The translations under genes were made by a program, and so were the position numbers. 64,000 nucleotides of DNA from Diplonema papillatum (lineage: Eukaryota > Euglenozoa > Diplonemea > Diplonemida > Diplonemidae). Numbering within the stretch: the first letter of the stretch is position 1; each line of letters opens with the position of its first letter. Shown one piece after another: positions 42,811 to 53,571 of the stretch. Under the pieces are notes generated by a model. It worked only from the letters and a program-made list of their open reading frames with translations, was not told where the DNA came from and made no database searches. Where the stretch lies: contig JAPJBO010000244.1 of assembly GCA_030068145.1 (NCBI GenBank), positions 1-64,000 on the forward strand, written 5' to 3'.

Positions 42811-45800
42811 TTAGATGGCGAGCTTCACCTTCGCGCCGACGGGGAGCTCCGGCTTGCCGAGGGGGATGCCGCGGTTGGGGTCGTAGATGGGAGCGTCCGG
42901 GCGGGACGTGGCGTCTCTGGAGATCATCGTGATACAGTCTGGAACCGGGCAGACGGACACGCAGAGCGTGCAGCCCGTGCAGCTGTCGGTGATGAGGGGC
43001 TGGTGGGTGTCGGGGTTGAACTTGATGGCTTGGTAACCCGTGTCGTTGCACGTCATCATGCACTTCCCGCAGTTGATGCACAGGTCGTCGTTCACGATGG
43101 CGACGGCCTGATTGTGCGGCGCCATGCCCAGCAGGTCGCCGAATGATCCGATGGTCGGCAGCGCCAAGCCCACCAGCGAGTTGACCGTCGGTACCTCTCT
43201 CCGAGTGGCGCCGCCGGCCTTCCCCCCGTTCAACTGCGCGGTCGGATCCGCGTGACGGCCGTTGTTCGTCGCTCCTTCGGCGTGCTGCTTGGCGGATTCT
43301 TCGTGCTGTTTGCGCAGGTACTGGCCGAAGCGCGGCGGCGTCCCCTTCATTTGGAAGGCAGCCTCAACCGGCACCTGGGGCACCTGCTTCTCCCACGTGG
43401 CAAGGTCGCGCCGACTCTGAGCGTACAGGTGCCACTTCAGGCCCATGATCCAGTCCTGCACGATCGTGAAGTCCTGGTTCTGGATCGCAGCGGACACCTG
43501 CATCACGGGGGCGCCCGCGTAGAGGAACTGGATGACTGCATCCGCGCTGTCGATGCCGCCAGTGGCCATGATGGGGAAGCCGGGGATCTTGTTCGCGATC
43601 GACGAGATCATGCGGAGGGCGATCGGGCGCACGGCGTTCCCGCTGCAGCCGCCGTACGTGGTGCGCTTCTCGGCGCCGACTCTCGGCCAGGCCGCGCCGT
43701 CCATCTTCAGATGCTGGAGCCCGCTGACCGTGTTGATCGCCGTCACTCCCGTGGCACCACCTTCCTTCGCTGCCTTCGCGATGTCGCAGATATCTGGAGT
43801 TTGGGTTTCGTGTTGCACATTGTTTTGTCCACAGGGTTTAGAGGTTCAACAGGAATATGTAGGCAAAGGACAAGCAGCCAGCAAACTACTTCTTTTTTGT
43901 AGCCGGACGTTGTGAGTACTGAAAGGAAACGACAACAGACCTGTGATGTTCGGCGTCATTTTCGCGAAGAACGGGATAGTGGCGACCTCCTTCACCCAGC
44001 CGCAAATGTCCTTGACCAAATTCGGCTTCTGTGCAATCAAAGGAGGGTGTTGCGTGAAGTAGCGAAATCCAAATTCCCCTTGCTTGGATTTGCACACAGA
44101 ACCCATAAATGCCTTGGACACGGTGATTCGAGTCTGGTTGCGTCCACAAGGGGAGAACAATGAGTTTACCCAGAGGGAAAAGGGAATGAATGCACGTGCA
44201 CAGCTCATGATAGCATTCCTTACTTACGGGGTCTATTGTACTCCGTCTTTTTATCCCGGGGCTAGGACACTGCATGCTTCATGAGGTTCTGTCTCGGGGT
44301 TCGCGTGAATGCGAACCGCAGGCAATCAAATCCAAGCAAATCAGAGCACATCAATGGGTCCTTGTTGTGGTGACTTTCAGTCGCGCTTCGATTCGACGCA
44401 ACAAACTCACACTTCGGTTTCAGTTATCGTTCCGGTTCAGGTTATGGCTCGTTTTCAGGTTTAAAAGTCCAGTCTTATCATTGAGGCTGGAAGCCTTTGA
44501 AGGGTAGAATCTGAGTTTCGTGTTTGGGTAGAATCTCAAGTATGCTCGGGTCTTCTTCGCGGGGATGCAGAGACTCGTCTTCGTTTCCCCCTACCTCTTT
44601 CGTTGTCGAAGACACCTTTTTACCAAATGGTGCTCTTGGAATTTTCGGTGCGCGGAGAGTGGGGGGAACTCTAGCTTAGTGTTTGGGCGAGAATCTTGCC
44701 ATCACAGTAGGTTTGATGCTGGCATCAAACCTACATACTTCTTCGCGGAATTGCTGAGATTTTTTTTATTTATTTGCTTCGTTCTTTCTTTACCGTAGTG
44801 ATCTTGGACTTTCTACATGGTGCCGGAGAGGGGGTTCACACCTGGCCGCACGCCAAGCCCATTCCCTTTTCGCCCATGCCATGCGGGCAAGAGAGGTTGA
44901 GCTCGAGCGCGTCGGACCCGGCTTCCTGCGCCTGCTTCGCGAGGGTTTGCCAGTCGCTCTTGTCGTGGCTGCACATGATCGACGCGATGACGATGTGCCG
45001 CGGGTAGTCCTTTTTGAGCTGCCTCACGCCCGAGCACCAGTACGCCGCTGTCTTCTCCGAAATGAGCTCGATGTTCAAAAACGACCCCTGGTGGGGCCCG
45101 TAATGCGGCCCAGACGTCGACCCCCGCACGATGCGGGGCGAGACGTTGGTGACGATGTCCTTGTCCAACGAAAACGTCTTCGTCACCGCGAACCCCCAGC
45201 CGGCTTCGAAACCCCTTGCGATCATCGCAACCGTCGTTGCTGGGGGCGCGGAGGCGAGGCCGAACGGGTTTGGGAATTTGAGCCCCGCGAAGTCGACCGA
45301 GATGTCTACATCGTCGACCTCTGTGTGCATGCGCGGCAGCACCGGCTCTGGCGGCACCGAGGCGGCGGGGTTGAACGTTTTTTGGATGTACTCGTGCATG
45401 TACCAGCTGGCGGTTTTCCCGTCGTTCGCCGCCTCCACCGTGAGGCCGCTGCCGACGCAGTCCCCGCCGGCGAATACCCACGGGGTTTTCGTGCGCATCT
45501 TCGCGTCGACCCGCACCTTACCCCACTCCAGGTCTGCCACTTTCGCGAGCTCCTTTTCGAGGTCGGTTCCCAGCACGGAGCCGAAGGCGGAGATGATGAA
45601 GTCGCACTTGACGCGAAGGGTCTGCTCGTCGTCTTTGATCCACTTGCCGTCGTCGTCGATGTCCATCTTCCACATCTCGCACGCCACAATGTGGCCATCC
45701 TTCACGATGACCTCTTTCGGCAAGCAGTACGGCAGATACTCGGCACCTGTGCAATGTTTCTAACACTCATTCCACGGAAAAGTGTCAAAAATTCCGTCTT

Positions 45801-48800
45801 TGCGTGCAGCCCGTTTTGGGTCATTTTTTTGGAATCTTGCGGAAACTCTTTGTGGGATGGGATGGAAAGGGGCTTTTACCACTAATACACACGCATGGCC
45901 GATGGGGGTTGGCTCGAATAGGGCTATTCACATTGCATGTTCATAGGACCTCCAGTCTCGAAGTACGTGCGCTCGGCTAAGGCCGGCGCGTGGCGAGACT
46001 GGAGGCAGCAGTTAAAGTTCGGGGAACAGCAAAGTTCGGGCGAAGCTAAGTTCGGGCAATGCTAAGTTCTGGTGAAGCAAAATTCTGGTGAAGCTAAGTT
46101 CGGGCGAAACCCGGCCAGGGTTCGGGACGTGGATCCACGTGGAAATGGAAATCGTGGAAATGGAAATCGTGGAAATTTCCACGGATTTCCACGTTCCACT
46201 GCCGCGCCGGTGAAATTATCAATTCCGCCAGTTGGGGTTTTTTGACGACTTGCCCGACTGTGGAGGGTCAAATCCCATTCACGAGCATTCTCAAAACTTT
46301 TTGCCCATTCACGAGCATGCTTGAACTTTTCGCCCATTCACGAGCATTCTCGAAGTTTTTGCCCATTCACGAGCATGTTTTAACTTTTCGCCCATTCACG
46401 AGCACTGCCATTCCCATTCACGAGCATGATTTTTTTTTAGCCCATTCACGAGCATTCCTCAATAGTTTTAGCCCATTCACGAGCATAGCTTAACTTTTTG
46501 CCCATTCACGAGCATGCTTCAAACTTTTTGCCCATTCACGAGCATGCTCAAAACTTTTTGCCCATTCACGAGCATGCTCAAAACTTTTTGCCCATTCACG
46601 AGCATGCTCAAAACTTTTTGCCCTTCACGAGTATTCTTATTTTTTTTGCCCAATCACGAGAATTCAAGCATAACTTGCCATAAGTCAAATTGGCTCAAGC
46701 TACCGAGTGCACATTACACGTGTAGGCGAGTTCAAACTTTCAGCCGTTCAGCTTAGAGCAGGATCAGTTCAATTCTGTCGCTCCCATTCGGTGATACGGA
46801 TCTCTCAACAGCTCAGTCGTGCATGTCATGACTGTCCAGTTCTGTTTTGTGTTTCCGACGATCCCGTTTTTCTCAATTACGTTTCCTTCTTCAAGTGTTT
46901 CCTAATAGTTTTGCGTCGCCGACCATGATGAAAGTCGGCCCGTTTAAAACGGCGTTTTGGGTATTACCGTACTTTGGGTATTGACACCGGCCTGCTTAGA
47001 CAGATGTATTTCGACCTTTGAGTTTTTTTCTTAGCCACATGCAATGTGTGAGGAAACTGAACCGCCCAAGTAGGACCTTCTGATCATGATCATTTGCCAA
47101 ATCTACCACCTGAAACCACGTCCAGGATTTGGCTCAGGGTAGTGCGGTCAAAAAAAAGTGACGTGGCTCTTATTATTTACGCACAGCCGTTTGTTTGTGC
47201 GTATGTGTATCACCTGTATGGTATTTTCCACAGTACGCTGCCAACCGTCACTTTTTGACGCACAGCCGTTTGTTTGTGCGTATGTGTATCACCTGTATGG
47301 TAATTTCCACAGTACGCTGCCAACCGTCACTTTTTGAAATGACAACCGCGGTTGTTACCATAAAAAAACTTTCCCTTTCTACGTTTTCCTACTCTCGCGG
47401 TGTACGGTTTCCTTGTTTGGTCATTTGAAAAATCGAATCTCGAGTCCAAGAACTACTGCAACTCACTGACTTAGAGCAAGTTAGACACATCCTGAACAGT
47501 ACCCCTTGCAGAACCAGGATTGAACCAGGATTGTGTTGTCGTTGACTGGGAATCAAGGGAGACAAGCTTTGAGATTTCGTCGCGAGGTGACCCCTCGCCC
47601 GCTAAAATGCCCCCTCTCGGGCTCACCCCCTCGCCATTTTTTTTCGCGTCAAAGTTCCTGTTCTGGCCCTCGGCTCCCTTTGTAAAAAGGTTGAGCTCTG
47701 GGCCGGTGCGGGAGCTTCCCGGCGCGGAGAAGAATGGAGATGGCCATGGTCACCTTTACCACTTTTTCTTCATCGGGTTTGTTAGGCTGCCGCATATTAG
47801 GCATGAGCCTGTGCGGTCGCAAAGCCGGGAACTTTGCCATTATAGTCCACGATTCTTATCGAATACAAGAGGTACCTCTTCTATTCGGCGTGCCGATCCT
47901 GCAATTTTCCCGAAAAAGAAATGGAAAAAAGTACCGCAAACCCGGAAACCGCGGGAACTCCCTTCTTCTTGAAAGACGCACGTAATTTGTGGTCCCCGGG
48001 TCTATTTTTCACGGTTCTCTTCATCGGAGCTGAACGCGAGCACAAATTCGCCGGAAAAGGTCTGCTGCACGGGCCTGCAAAGAAATGTCACCAACCAGTG
48101 GGTCGATTTCCGTCCTTTCCATTGCAAACCTGTGGGTTCCACGCCCGGTGCCCCGCATCTGGTAAAGACCCACGAACCACGCACATAATTCTTGGTCCCC
48201 GGGTCTATTTTTCGCGGTTCTCTTCATCGGAGCTCATCGCGATCAGAAAACCGTCGAAAAAGGTCTGTTATGCGGACCAAGAAAAAATCCAACTTTTTTC
48301 CAGATTTCCAAAATGCCTCTTGTATTCAAGGTACCTCTTCTATTCAAGGTACCTCCTGAATTCGACCCCCCCCAGTAAATTTTGCCATTATAGTCCATGT
48401 TCCTTAGATTTTGCCATTATAGTCCAAGCCCTTAGATTTTGCCATTATAGTCCACATTGTTAGATCTGCAGTCCTGTCCGCTGTGACCAAGATTTTAGGC
48501 AAGTTTGGGACCCAAGTTTGGGACCCAAGTTTGGGACCCAAGTTTGGGACCCAAGTTTGGGACCCAAGTTTGGGACCCAAGTTTGGGACCCAAGTTTGGG
48601 ACCCAAGTTTGGGACCCAAGTTTGGGACAAAAGTTTGGGACAAAAGTTTGGGTCCCACATGTGGTGCTGAGGGTGCTGGTTCGATTCCTGGCGGAGTGGT
48701 TTTTCCAAAGTCTGAAGTGCCACCTGGGGGTCAGATTTTAGGCTATATCGAGTGTAGAAAAGGTGCCGATACATGCCAGGGAAAGCTCTTTCCGTCCCGC

Positions 48801-51136
48801 AACGTTTTTGCCAAATTTCCTCCATTGTTAACCCCCAAGTGCCTCCCCCCAGTAGTAGCTGCCTGAACCCAACCGTCGAAATTCAATTTCAATTTTAACA
48901 GGTGGCCCAAAACCCAAAACCAGTATAATATTGTATTTGACTATGTGTCGAAATTCGGACTTTTTTGAAACCCCGATTTTCTCTATCCTCCCCCAGCAAA
49001 TACAATATTATACCTATTGTATTTGACCCCCCCCCAGTAGCCTCATCCACCGCCACTTTCCTCCTTTTCGTGCTCCGTTTGTTGTCGCTGTCGCGCTTGC
49101 GCGAGTTGCGGGCTCGCTCATGCTGGCTGGCACTCGTTTTCGTCATTTTATTACGGGTGCAACAGGAAATGTAGAAACCTTGTGTTGGAAATGTTCCTAA
49201 ACTAACTCACAACCGAGAAAAAGGTGAACCATGGGTTTTGAGCCCCAGAAGGTCAAAATGGTGGTTGAAAATGTGTCTCCACAGTCGGGCAAGTCGTCAA
49301 AAAACCCCAACTGGCGGAATTGATAATTTCACCGGCGCGGCAGTGGAACGTGGAAATCCGTGGAAATTTCCACGATTTCCATTTCCACGATTTCCATTTC
49401 CACGTGGATCCACGTCCCGAACCCTGTCCCAAGTTTGGGTCCCAAGTTTGGGTCCCAAGTTTGGGTCCCAAGTTTGGGTCCCAAGTTTGGGTCCCAAGTT
49501 TGGGTCCCAAGTTTGGGTCCCAAGTTTGGGTCCCAAGTTTGGGTCCCAAGTTTGGGTCTTCAGGATAGGGAAATAGAGTTAGGTAGTTCGAACCTGGGCC
49601 CCTCCGCCTTGAACGCTCATACCGTAACCACTGCACCCTTCCATGATGATTTTAAAAAAAAGAAAAATTGCGGAACTTAGCATCGCCCGAACTTAGCTTC
49701 ACCCGAACTTTACTGTTCCCCGAACTTTAACTGCTGCCTCCAGTCTCGCCACGCGCCGGCCTTAGCCGAGCGCACGTACTTGTTTGGGGCGGGATATAAG
49801 GGAACTTTACCCATTTTTAAAGTTGAAGTTCGATTTTCATTTCCAACAATGGCGTGATTCACCCAAGAGTTTCTCGGGTTTGTCCCACGGGTTGTCCTTC
49901 CAAATGAAGCTCACACACCACCCGGGACGATGTGTTGACACCGCGAAAAGGTCAGAAAAAAGGCGGGTTCATACGCTCCGAGCGGGCGAGAATGGTTTCG
50001 TCGTCGACGGCGCGCATGTCCGCGGTAGACCGCCGGAAGGTGACGAGCACGCGGCTGGCGCCGTTGCGGAAAGCGGATCCGGTGCAGTCGAAGGCGGTGT
50101 CCCCCGCCCCGAGGACGAGCACCTTGCCGTACACCTTCGGCGGCTTCGGGGCCCCCGCGGCCCCGCAGCCGCACATGCCGGGCTTCGACGCGACCGCCGA
50201 CTCCGGGAGGAAGTCCTTGCTGGTGTAGAACCCTTGTGCCACGGTCAGCCCCTTGAACACAGGGTCCACGTTGGGCTTCGGCAGCCCGCACCCGACGAAC
50301 AGGCAGGCCTTGCCGGCCTGCAGCTTGTCCACGGTGTAGTCCCCGACGCCGAAGGCGGTCCCCAAGTGCACGCTCACCCCGAGGTCTTGGCACAGCTGCA
50401 CCTCCCACTGCACCGCGTCCGTCGCCAGGCGGTACTGGGGCACCTCGCTCGCGCTCAGTCCGCCCGCGTACGGCAGTTTTTCGATCATGTGGATGTTCGA
50501 GTACCCCATGCGAGACAGGAACGTCGCGCACGAAATGCTCGCCGGGCCGGCCCCCACGAGGACGATCTTCGTCGCGAACGACGCGTGCATCGCGGCGGCC
50601 GCCGGCAGCGCCGGGTCCCTGGCGGCGCGGATGTTCATGCTCTTGAAGGTGGTGACCGCGAAGTCCTGCAGGCCCGATATGTTGATCGGCCCCGCCTCCG
50701 TCGCGGCGAGGTTGCAGCCGCCGACGCAGAGGTTCGAGACCGGACAGATCATGCCGCACGAGAGGCCCACCGGGTTGTCCGACAGGATCATGTGGGCGGC
50801 CCCGTAGTGGTTGTGGTTCGCGATGCACGAGATGAACGACTTGATGTCGATAGACGTAGGGCAGCTCTTCTGGCACGGCGCGTCGGCGCACTTCAGGCAG
50901 CGGACGGCCTCCTTCACGGCCGCGTTGTGGCCGAGGGTGGTGTGCTTCGCGTCGGACCAGTCGCCCTTGCGGAGGGTCCCGACGTGCGGGATGTTGCGCT
51001 TCCACCGCAGCTTCTCCGCCTGCGCCTCGGGCGTCGGCCGCAGCGTGGCGTTCTTCAGGATCCGCGGGTTCAGCGTCAGGTTCTCGATGTCCTCCACGAA
51101 GAGGTCGCTCGCCGTCGTTGCATTGCTCGGTGCCAT
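42811..51136 (-). CDS. DPYD: dihydropyrimidine dehydrogenase (NADP+), four exons
   Basis: Exons 51136-49975, 45746-44842, 44028-43941 and 43793-42811 join in phase (donors GTATGA, GTGTGA, GTCTGT; acceptors ACAG, CACAG, CCAG). They give 1045 residues; human DPD has 1025. DPD reduces uracil and thymine, the first step of pyrimidine catabolism, passing electrons from NADPH through FAD and Fe-S clusters to FMN. Seen: N-terminal Fe-S ligands in [14 protein letters not shown] (80-93) and [18 protein letters not shown] motif GAGPAS (195); NADPH motif GAGDTAFDC (343); FMN barrel with catalytic NLSCP (Cys674) and NTVSG; two C-terminal 4Fe-4S motifs, [11 protein letters not shown] (957) and [12 protein letters not shown] (990). 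All key residues are present, so the enzyme is probably functional. Intron 1 (4.2 kb) holds a fold-back element. The start region is triplicated upstream. Confidence 0.96.
44290..44760. repeat. DPYD intron 2 content, including family P-like palindrome
   Basis: Within intron 2 (44029-44841) lies GTAGGTTTGATGCTGGCATC followed by AAACCTAC (about 44707-44734), an extended imperfect palindrome, then CTTCTTCGCGGAATTGCTGAG. A partial copy, GGTCTTCTTCGCGGGGATGC, precedes it near 44550. Confidence 0.65.
45757..45840. repeat. inverted copy of a segment at 52535-52625
   Basis: AACACTCATTCCACGGAAAA..CAGCCCGTTTTGGGTCATTTT is the reverse complement of the segment at 52535-52622. This copy begins only about 10 bp from the DPYD intron 1 acceptor; the other lies upstream of the gene. 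Confidence 0.75.
46262..46665. repeat. 30-bp minisatellite GCCCATTCACGAGCATG
   Basis: About 14 units. The four best, at 46500-46620, repeat every 30 bp (CCCATTCACGAGCATGCTCA then AAACTTTTTG); earlier units are shorter or diverged. Open frames (PFTSML / PIHEHA repeats) follow from the 3n period. Confidence 0.92.
47170..47340. repeat. tandem duplicate, about 78-bp unit
   Basis: CGCACAGCCGTTTGTTTGTG..CACCTGTATGG..CGCTGCCAACCGTCACTTTT occurs twice in direct order. A relative of its end (ACGCTGCCAACTGTC) is near 58310. Confidence 0.8.
47820..48460. repeat. 205-bp family units and TTTGCCATTATAGTCCA repeats
   Basis: Positions 47980-48260 hold about 1.4 units of the 205-bp family known from 35540-36245. 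TTTGCCATTATAGTCCA occurs at about 47833, 48379, 48413 and 48438. TACCTCTTCTATTC occurs twice. Confidence 0.7.
48498..48655. repeat. 13-bp minisatellite (CCAAGTTTGGGAC)n
   Basis: Eleven to twelve units of CAAGTTTGGGACC. Each unit is itself close to a palindrome (CCAAGTTTGGG), so the array can fold on itself and also pairs with the related array at 49428-49557. Confidence 0.93.
49428..49557. repeat. 13-bp minisatellite (CCCAAGTTTGGGT)n
   Basis: About ten units of CCCAAGTTTGGGT, one base different from the 48498-48655 unit. It lies inside the right arm of the fold-back element. Confidence 0.93.
49572..49645 (-). other. tRNA-like sequence with Pol III A and B box motifs
   Basis: On the minus strand GTGCAGTGGTTACGGTATGA resembles an A box and D arm, and about 35 bp later CCCAGGTTCGAACTACC matches the B box core GGTTCGA. 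The anticodon and acceptor stems do not pair well, so this is not a functional tRNA. A tRNA-derived SINE head or tRNA relic is likelier. Another B-box-like GGTTCGATTCC is at 48677 on the plus strand. Confidence 0.4.
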
Positions 51137-51443
51137 CGCCCCTCCCCTTTTTGTCTTCTTTTTGCGACTGAATTTTTGAGGTATGAAGCACGAGAAGCGC
51201 AAGAACACGCATCACCACCACCAGCAGGGGGTGGTCCACCGTTCCGCGAATGAGTGCCAGTGCCGGACTGTTTCGAGTTTTAAGGATCCGTGTGTGTCTG
51301 TCTACGGTCGACAGTATAGGCGGGTTGGGGTTCTTTCCTTGGGTGTAGCTGGTACCTGTTAGTTCGTCTGTTGGATCGTCGTTACTAGCGTTTACTCTTC
51401 GGCACGACAGGGCAATTAACGCACATTCGATCGAGGAGAGCGA

Positions 51444-52370
51444 GTCCCGACGTGCGGGATGTTGCGCTTCCACCGCAGCTTCTCCGCCTGCGCCTCGGGC
51501 GTCGGCCGCAGTGTGGCGTTCTTCAGGATCCGCGGGCTCAGCGTCAGGTTCTCGATGTCCTCCGTCCTCCATGAAGAGGTCGCTCGCCGTCGTTGCATTG
51601 CTCGGTGCCATCGCCCCTCCCCTTTTTGTCTTCTTTTTGCGACTGAATTTTTGAGGTATGAAGCACGAGAAGCGCAAGAACACGCATCACCACCACCAGC
51701 AGGGGGTGGTCTACCGTTCCGCGAATGAGTGCCAGTGCCGGACTGTTTCGAGTTTTAAGGATCCGTGTGTGTCTGTCTACGGTCGACAGCATAGGCGGGT
51801 TGGGGTTCTTTCCTTGGGTGTACCTGGTACCTGTTAGTTCGTCTGCTGGGTCGTCGTTACTAGCGTTTACTCTTCGGCACGACAGGGCAATTAACGCACA
51901 TTCGATCGAGGAGAGCGAGTCCCGACGTGCGGGATGTTGCGCTTCCACCGCAGCTTCTCCGCCTGCGCCTCGGGCGTCGGCCGCAGTGTGGCGTTCTTCA
52001 GGATCCGCGGGCTCAGCGTCAGGTTCTCGATGTCCTCCGTCCTCCATGAAGAGGTCGCTCGCCGTCGTTGCATTGCTCGGCGCGCGTCGCCCCTCCCCCT
52101 TTTTGCCTTCTTTTTGCGACTAAATTTCTGAGGTGTGGAGAAGCACGAGAAGCACAAGAATACGCACCACCACAGCAGGGGGTGGTCTACTGTTCCGCGA
52201 ATGAGTGCCAGTGCCGGACTGTTTCGAGTTTTAAGGATCCGTGTGTGTATGTCTACGGTCGACAGTATAGGCGGGTTGGGGTTCTTTCCTTGGGTGTAGC
52301 TGGTACCTGTCAGTTCGTCTGTTGGGCGGCACGACAGGGCTATTACCGCAAAACCGATCGAGGAGAGCGA
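51444..52370 (-). pseudogene. two tandem extra copies of the DPYD start region
   Basis: A block of about 475 bp, holding the first 54 codons, the ATG, and about 270 bp of 5' flank, occurs three times. The parental one starts near 50976, the others at 51444 and 51919 (marker GTCCCGACGTGCGGG). Copy 2 keeps the ATG but has a 7-bp duplication (GGAGGAC) that shifts the frame. Copy 3 has the same 7 bp and has lost the ATG (to ACGCGC). Copies 2 and 3 are more alike than either is to the gene, so the mutated copy was itself duplicated. Confidence 0.92.
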
Positions 52371-53204
52371 GGTCGGGAACAAGAAAAAGAGGGAGGATTA
52401 TTTGCCTATTCCGAATCCTTAAGTTTCTGTCGTCCCCTTTCAACCTTGCTCCTGAAGCAAGAGGACTTCATGCGTGCAAGTGGACTTGCGCTTCCAGTGG
52501 ATGCCGCCCTTGATACAGTAAACGCCAACACAACGTTTACTCAAAAATTCCAAAAAATTGACCCAAAACGGGCTGCTTTTCAGACGGAAAATCTGTGACA
52601 CTTTTTCGTGGAATGAGTGATATGTATGGTGACTCACCTAGTGGCCGGTTGTGGGATACCATATCCTCGGAGACTGCGTATTCTTCCCGTCCAAGATAGT
52701 AGAAGAAGAAGAAGAAGGCGAAGGCGAAGAACTCACGCCTTTTGTCGTCCGTTGCTTCTTTGCTTCCTCCTTTGCTTGCCGTGTGTCGTTTTTGTGTTTT
52801 GTGTTTTGGGTTTTGTTTGTTTTTTTGTTCAGGCACAGTCGAGTGTAAATGGAAGATACAAAAACGGCGCTTTCTACGGCTGGGCACATCGCGCAGCGAC
52901 GGGCAGCCTACGCGAACGCTACAAAGGAATGGCGACGCCTGCTTTGGAGGCCGCCAGCCTCGGCCCACCCCGCAAGCGGGAGGACCGGTGCGTGGGGTAC
53001 CTGCGGCATAATCCTGGTTGCTTGTCATGGTGATCCGCACTCTTTCATCGAACCGGTAAGACCCCGGCGCAAACCCGCCACGAAACCGGCAAAACTTGAA
53101 ACCAAGCACACTATTGTCGCGTGTATCTTCCCGTCTTCGACTTGTGACAGGTTGTGTGTCTGTTTTTTTTTTTTTTTGTTTTTTTTTGCCGGTGTCTCAG
53201 TCAC
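52371..53204. other. no recognisable gene; diverged copy of the neighbouring gene's 3' end
   Basis: The stretch 52855-53000 resembles 53515-53600 (ATCGCGCAGCGAC, CGCGAACGCTAC) joined to 53805-53870 (GCTTTGGCGGCCGCCAGC, GGGAGGACCGGT). It is therefore a decayed, internally deleted copy of the 3' end of the 53572-56676 gene. Segment 52535-52625 is inverted relative to 45757-45840. Confidence 0.55.
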
Positions 53205-53490
53205 ACACTGGGTACCAGGGAAAGCCTGCTACACGGGAGCCAATCTTCACGTGTTCGGCGGTACTGCAGAGCCACGGGCCTACGGGTCAAGTGGCTACCG
53301 ATTTCCCAAACTAAAGCATCAAGGCGTGGCGCACCTTGGGGCTTGGCGCTCGCGCTCGTCGAGACGGTCAGCCGCAGGGCAGAGCGGACGGGGTTGTAGC
53401 ACTGTGCTGCCTCCGACTCAAGCTTTGCAAACTGTGTGGTTGACCGTCACGTTCCTGGACCAGGTGCGGCCTTTTTCTTCTTCTTCTTCT
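53205..53490 (+). repeat. dispersed repeat family E
   Basis: About 285 bp starting GGGTACCAGGGAAAGCCTGC, with CACGTGTTCGGCGGTACTGC and GCTTGGCGCTCGCGCT, ending in TTCTTCTTC tracts. Nearly identical to 57788-58080. Confidence 0.8.
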
Positions 53491-53571
53491 TTGGCCGGTG
53501 TCCAGGCTCAGTCGAGAGATGGCTGATCCAAAAACAGCGCAAGAGACATCGCGCAGCGACATCCGCGAACG

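Larger units (their letters stand above)
45961..49781. mobile_element. 3.8-kb fold-back element in DPYD intron 1
   Basis: The left arm starts AAGTACGTGCGCTCGGCTAA and runs to about 46263. The right arm is its reverse complement, 49263-49430 plus 49655-49781, ending TTAGCCGAGCGCACGTACTT. Arm identity is high over about 290 bp, including ACGTGGATCCACGTGG and the AAATGGAAATCGTGG repeats. The right arm is interrupted by 13-bp repeats and a tRNA-like segment. The interior has minisatellites and no transposase frame. No certain target-site duplication. It behaves as a fold-back (Tc/TIR-type) element or a large inverted duplication. Confidence 0.8.

Noticed and set aside
44881-45885. 334-codon plus-strand frame
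   Set aside because: Antisense of DPYD exon 2, which has clear motif support on the minus strand.
48660-48710. tRNA gene at the plus-strand GGTTCGATTCC
   Set aside because: Only the B box matches; T, anticodon and acceptor stems do not pair.
49784-51253. 489-codon plus-strand open frame
   Set aside because: It is the GC-rich shadow of DPYD exon 1 on the opposite strand, with no domain signal.
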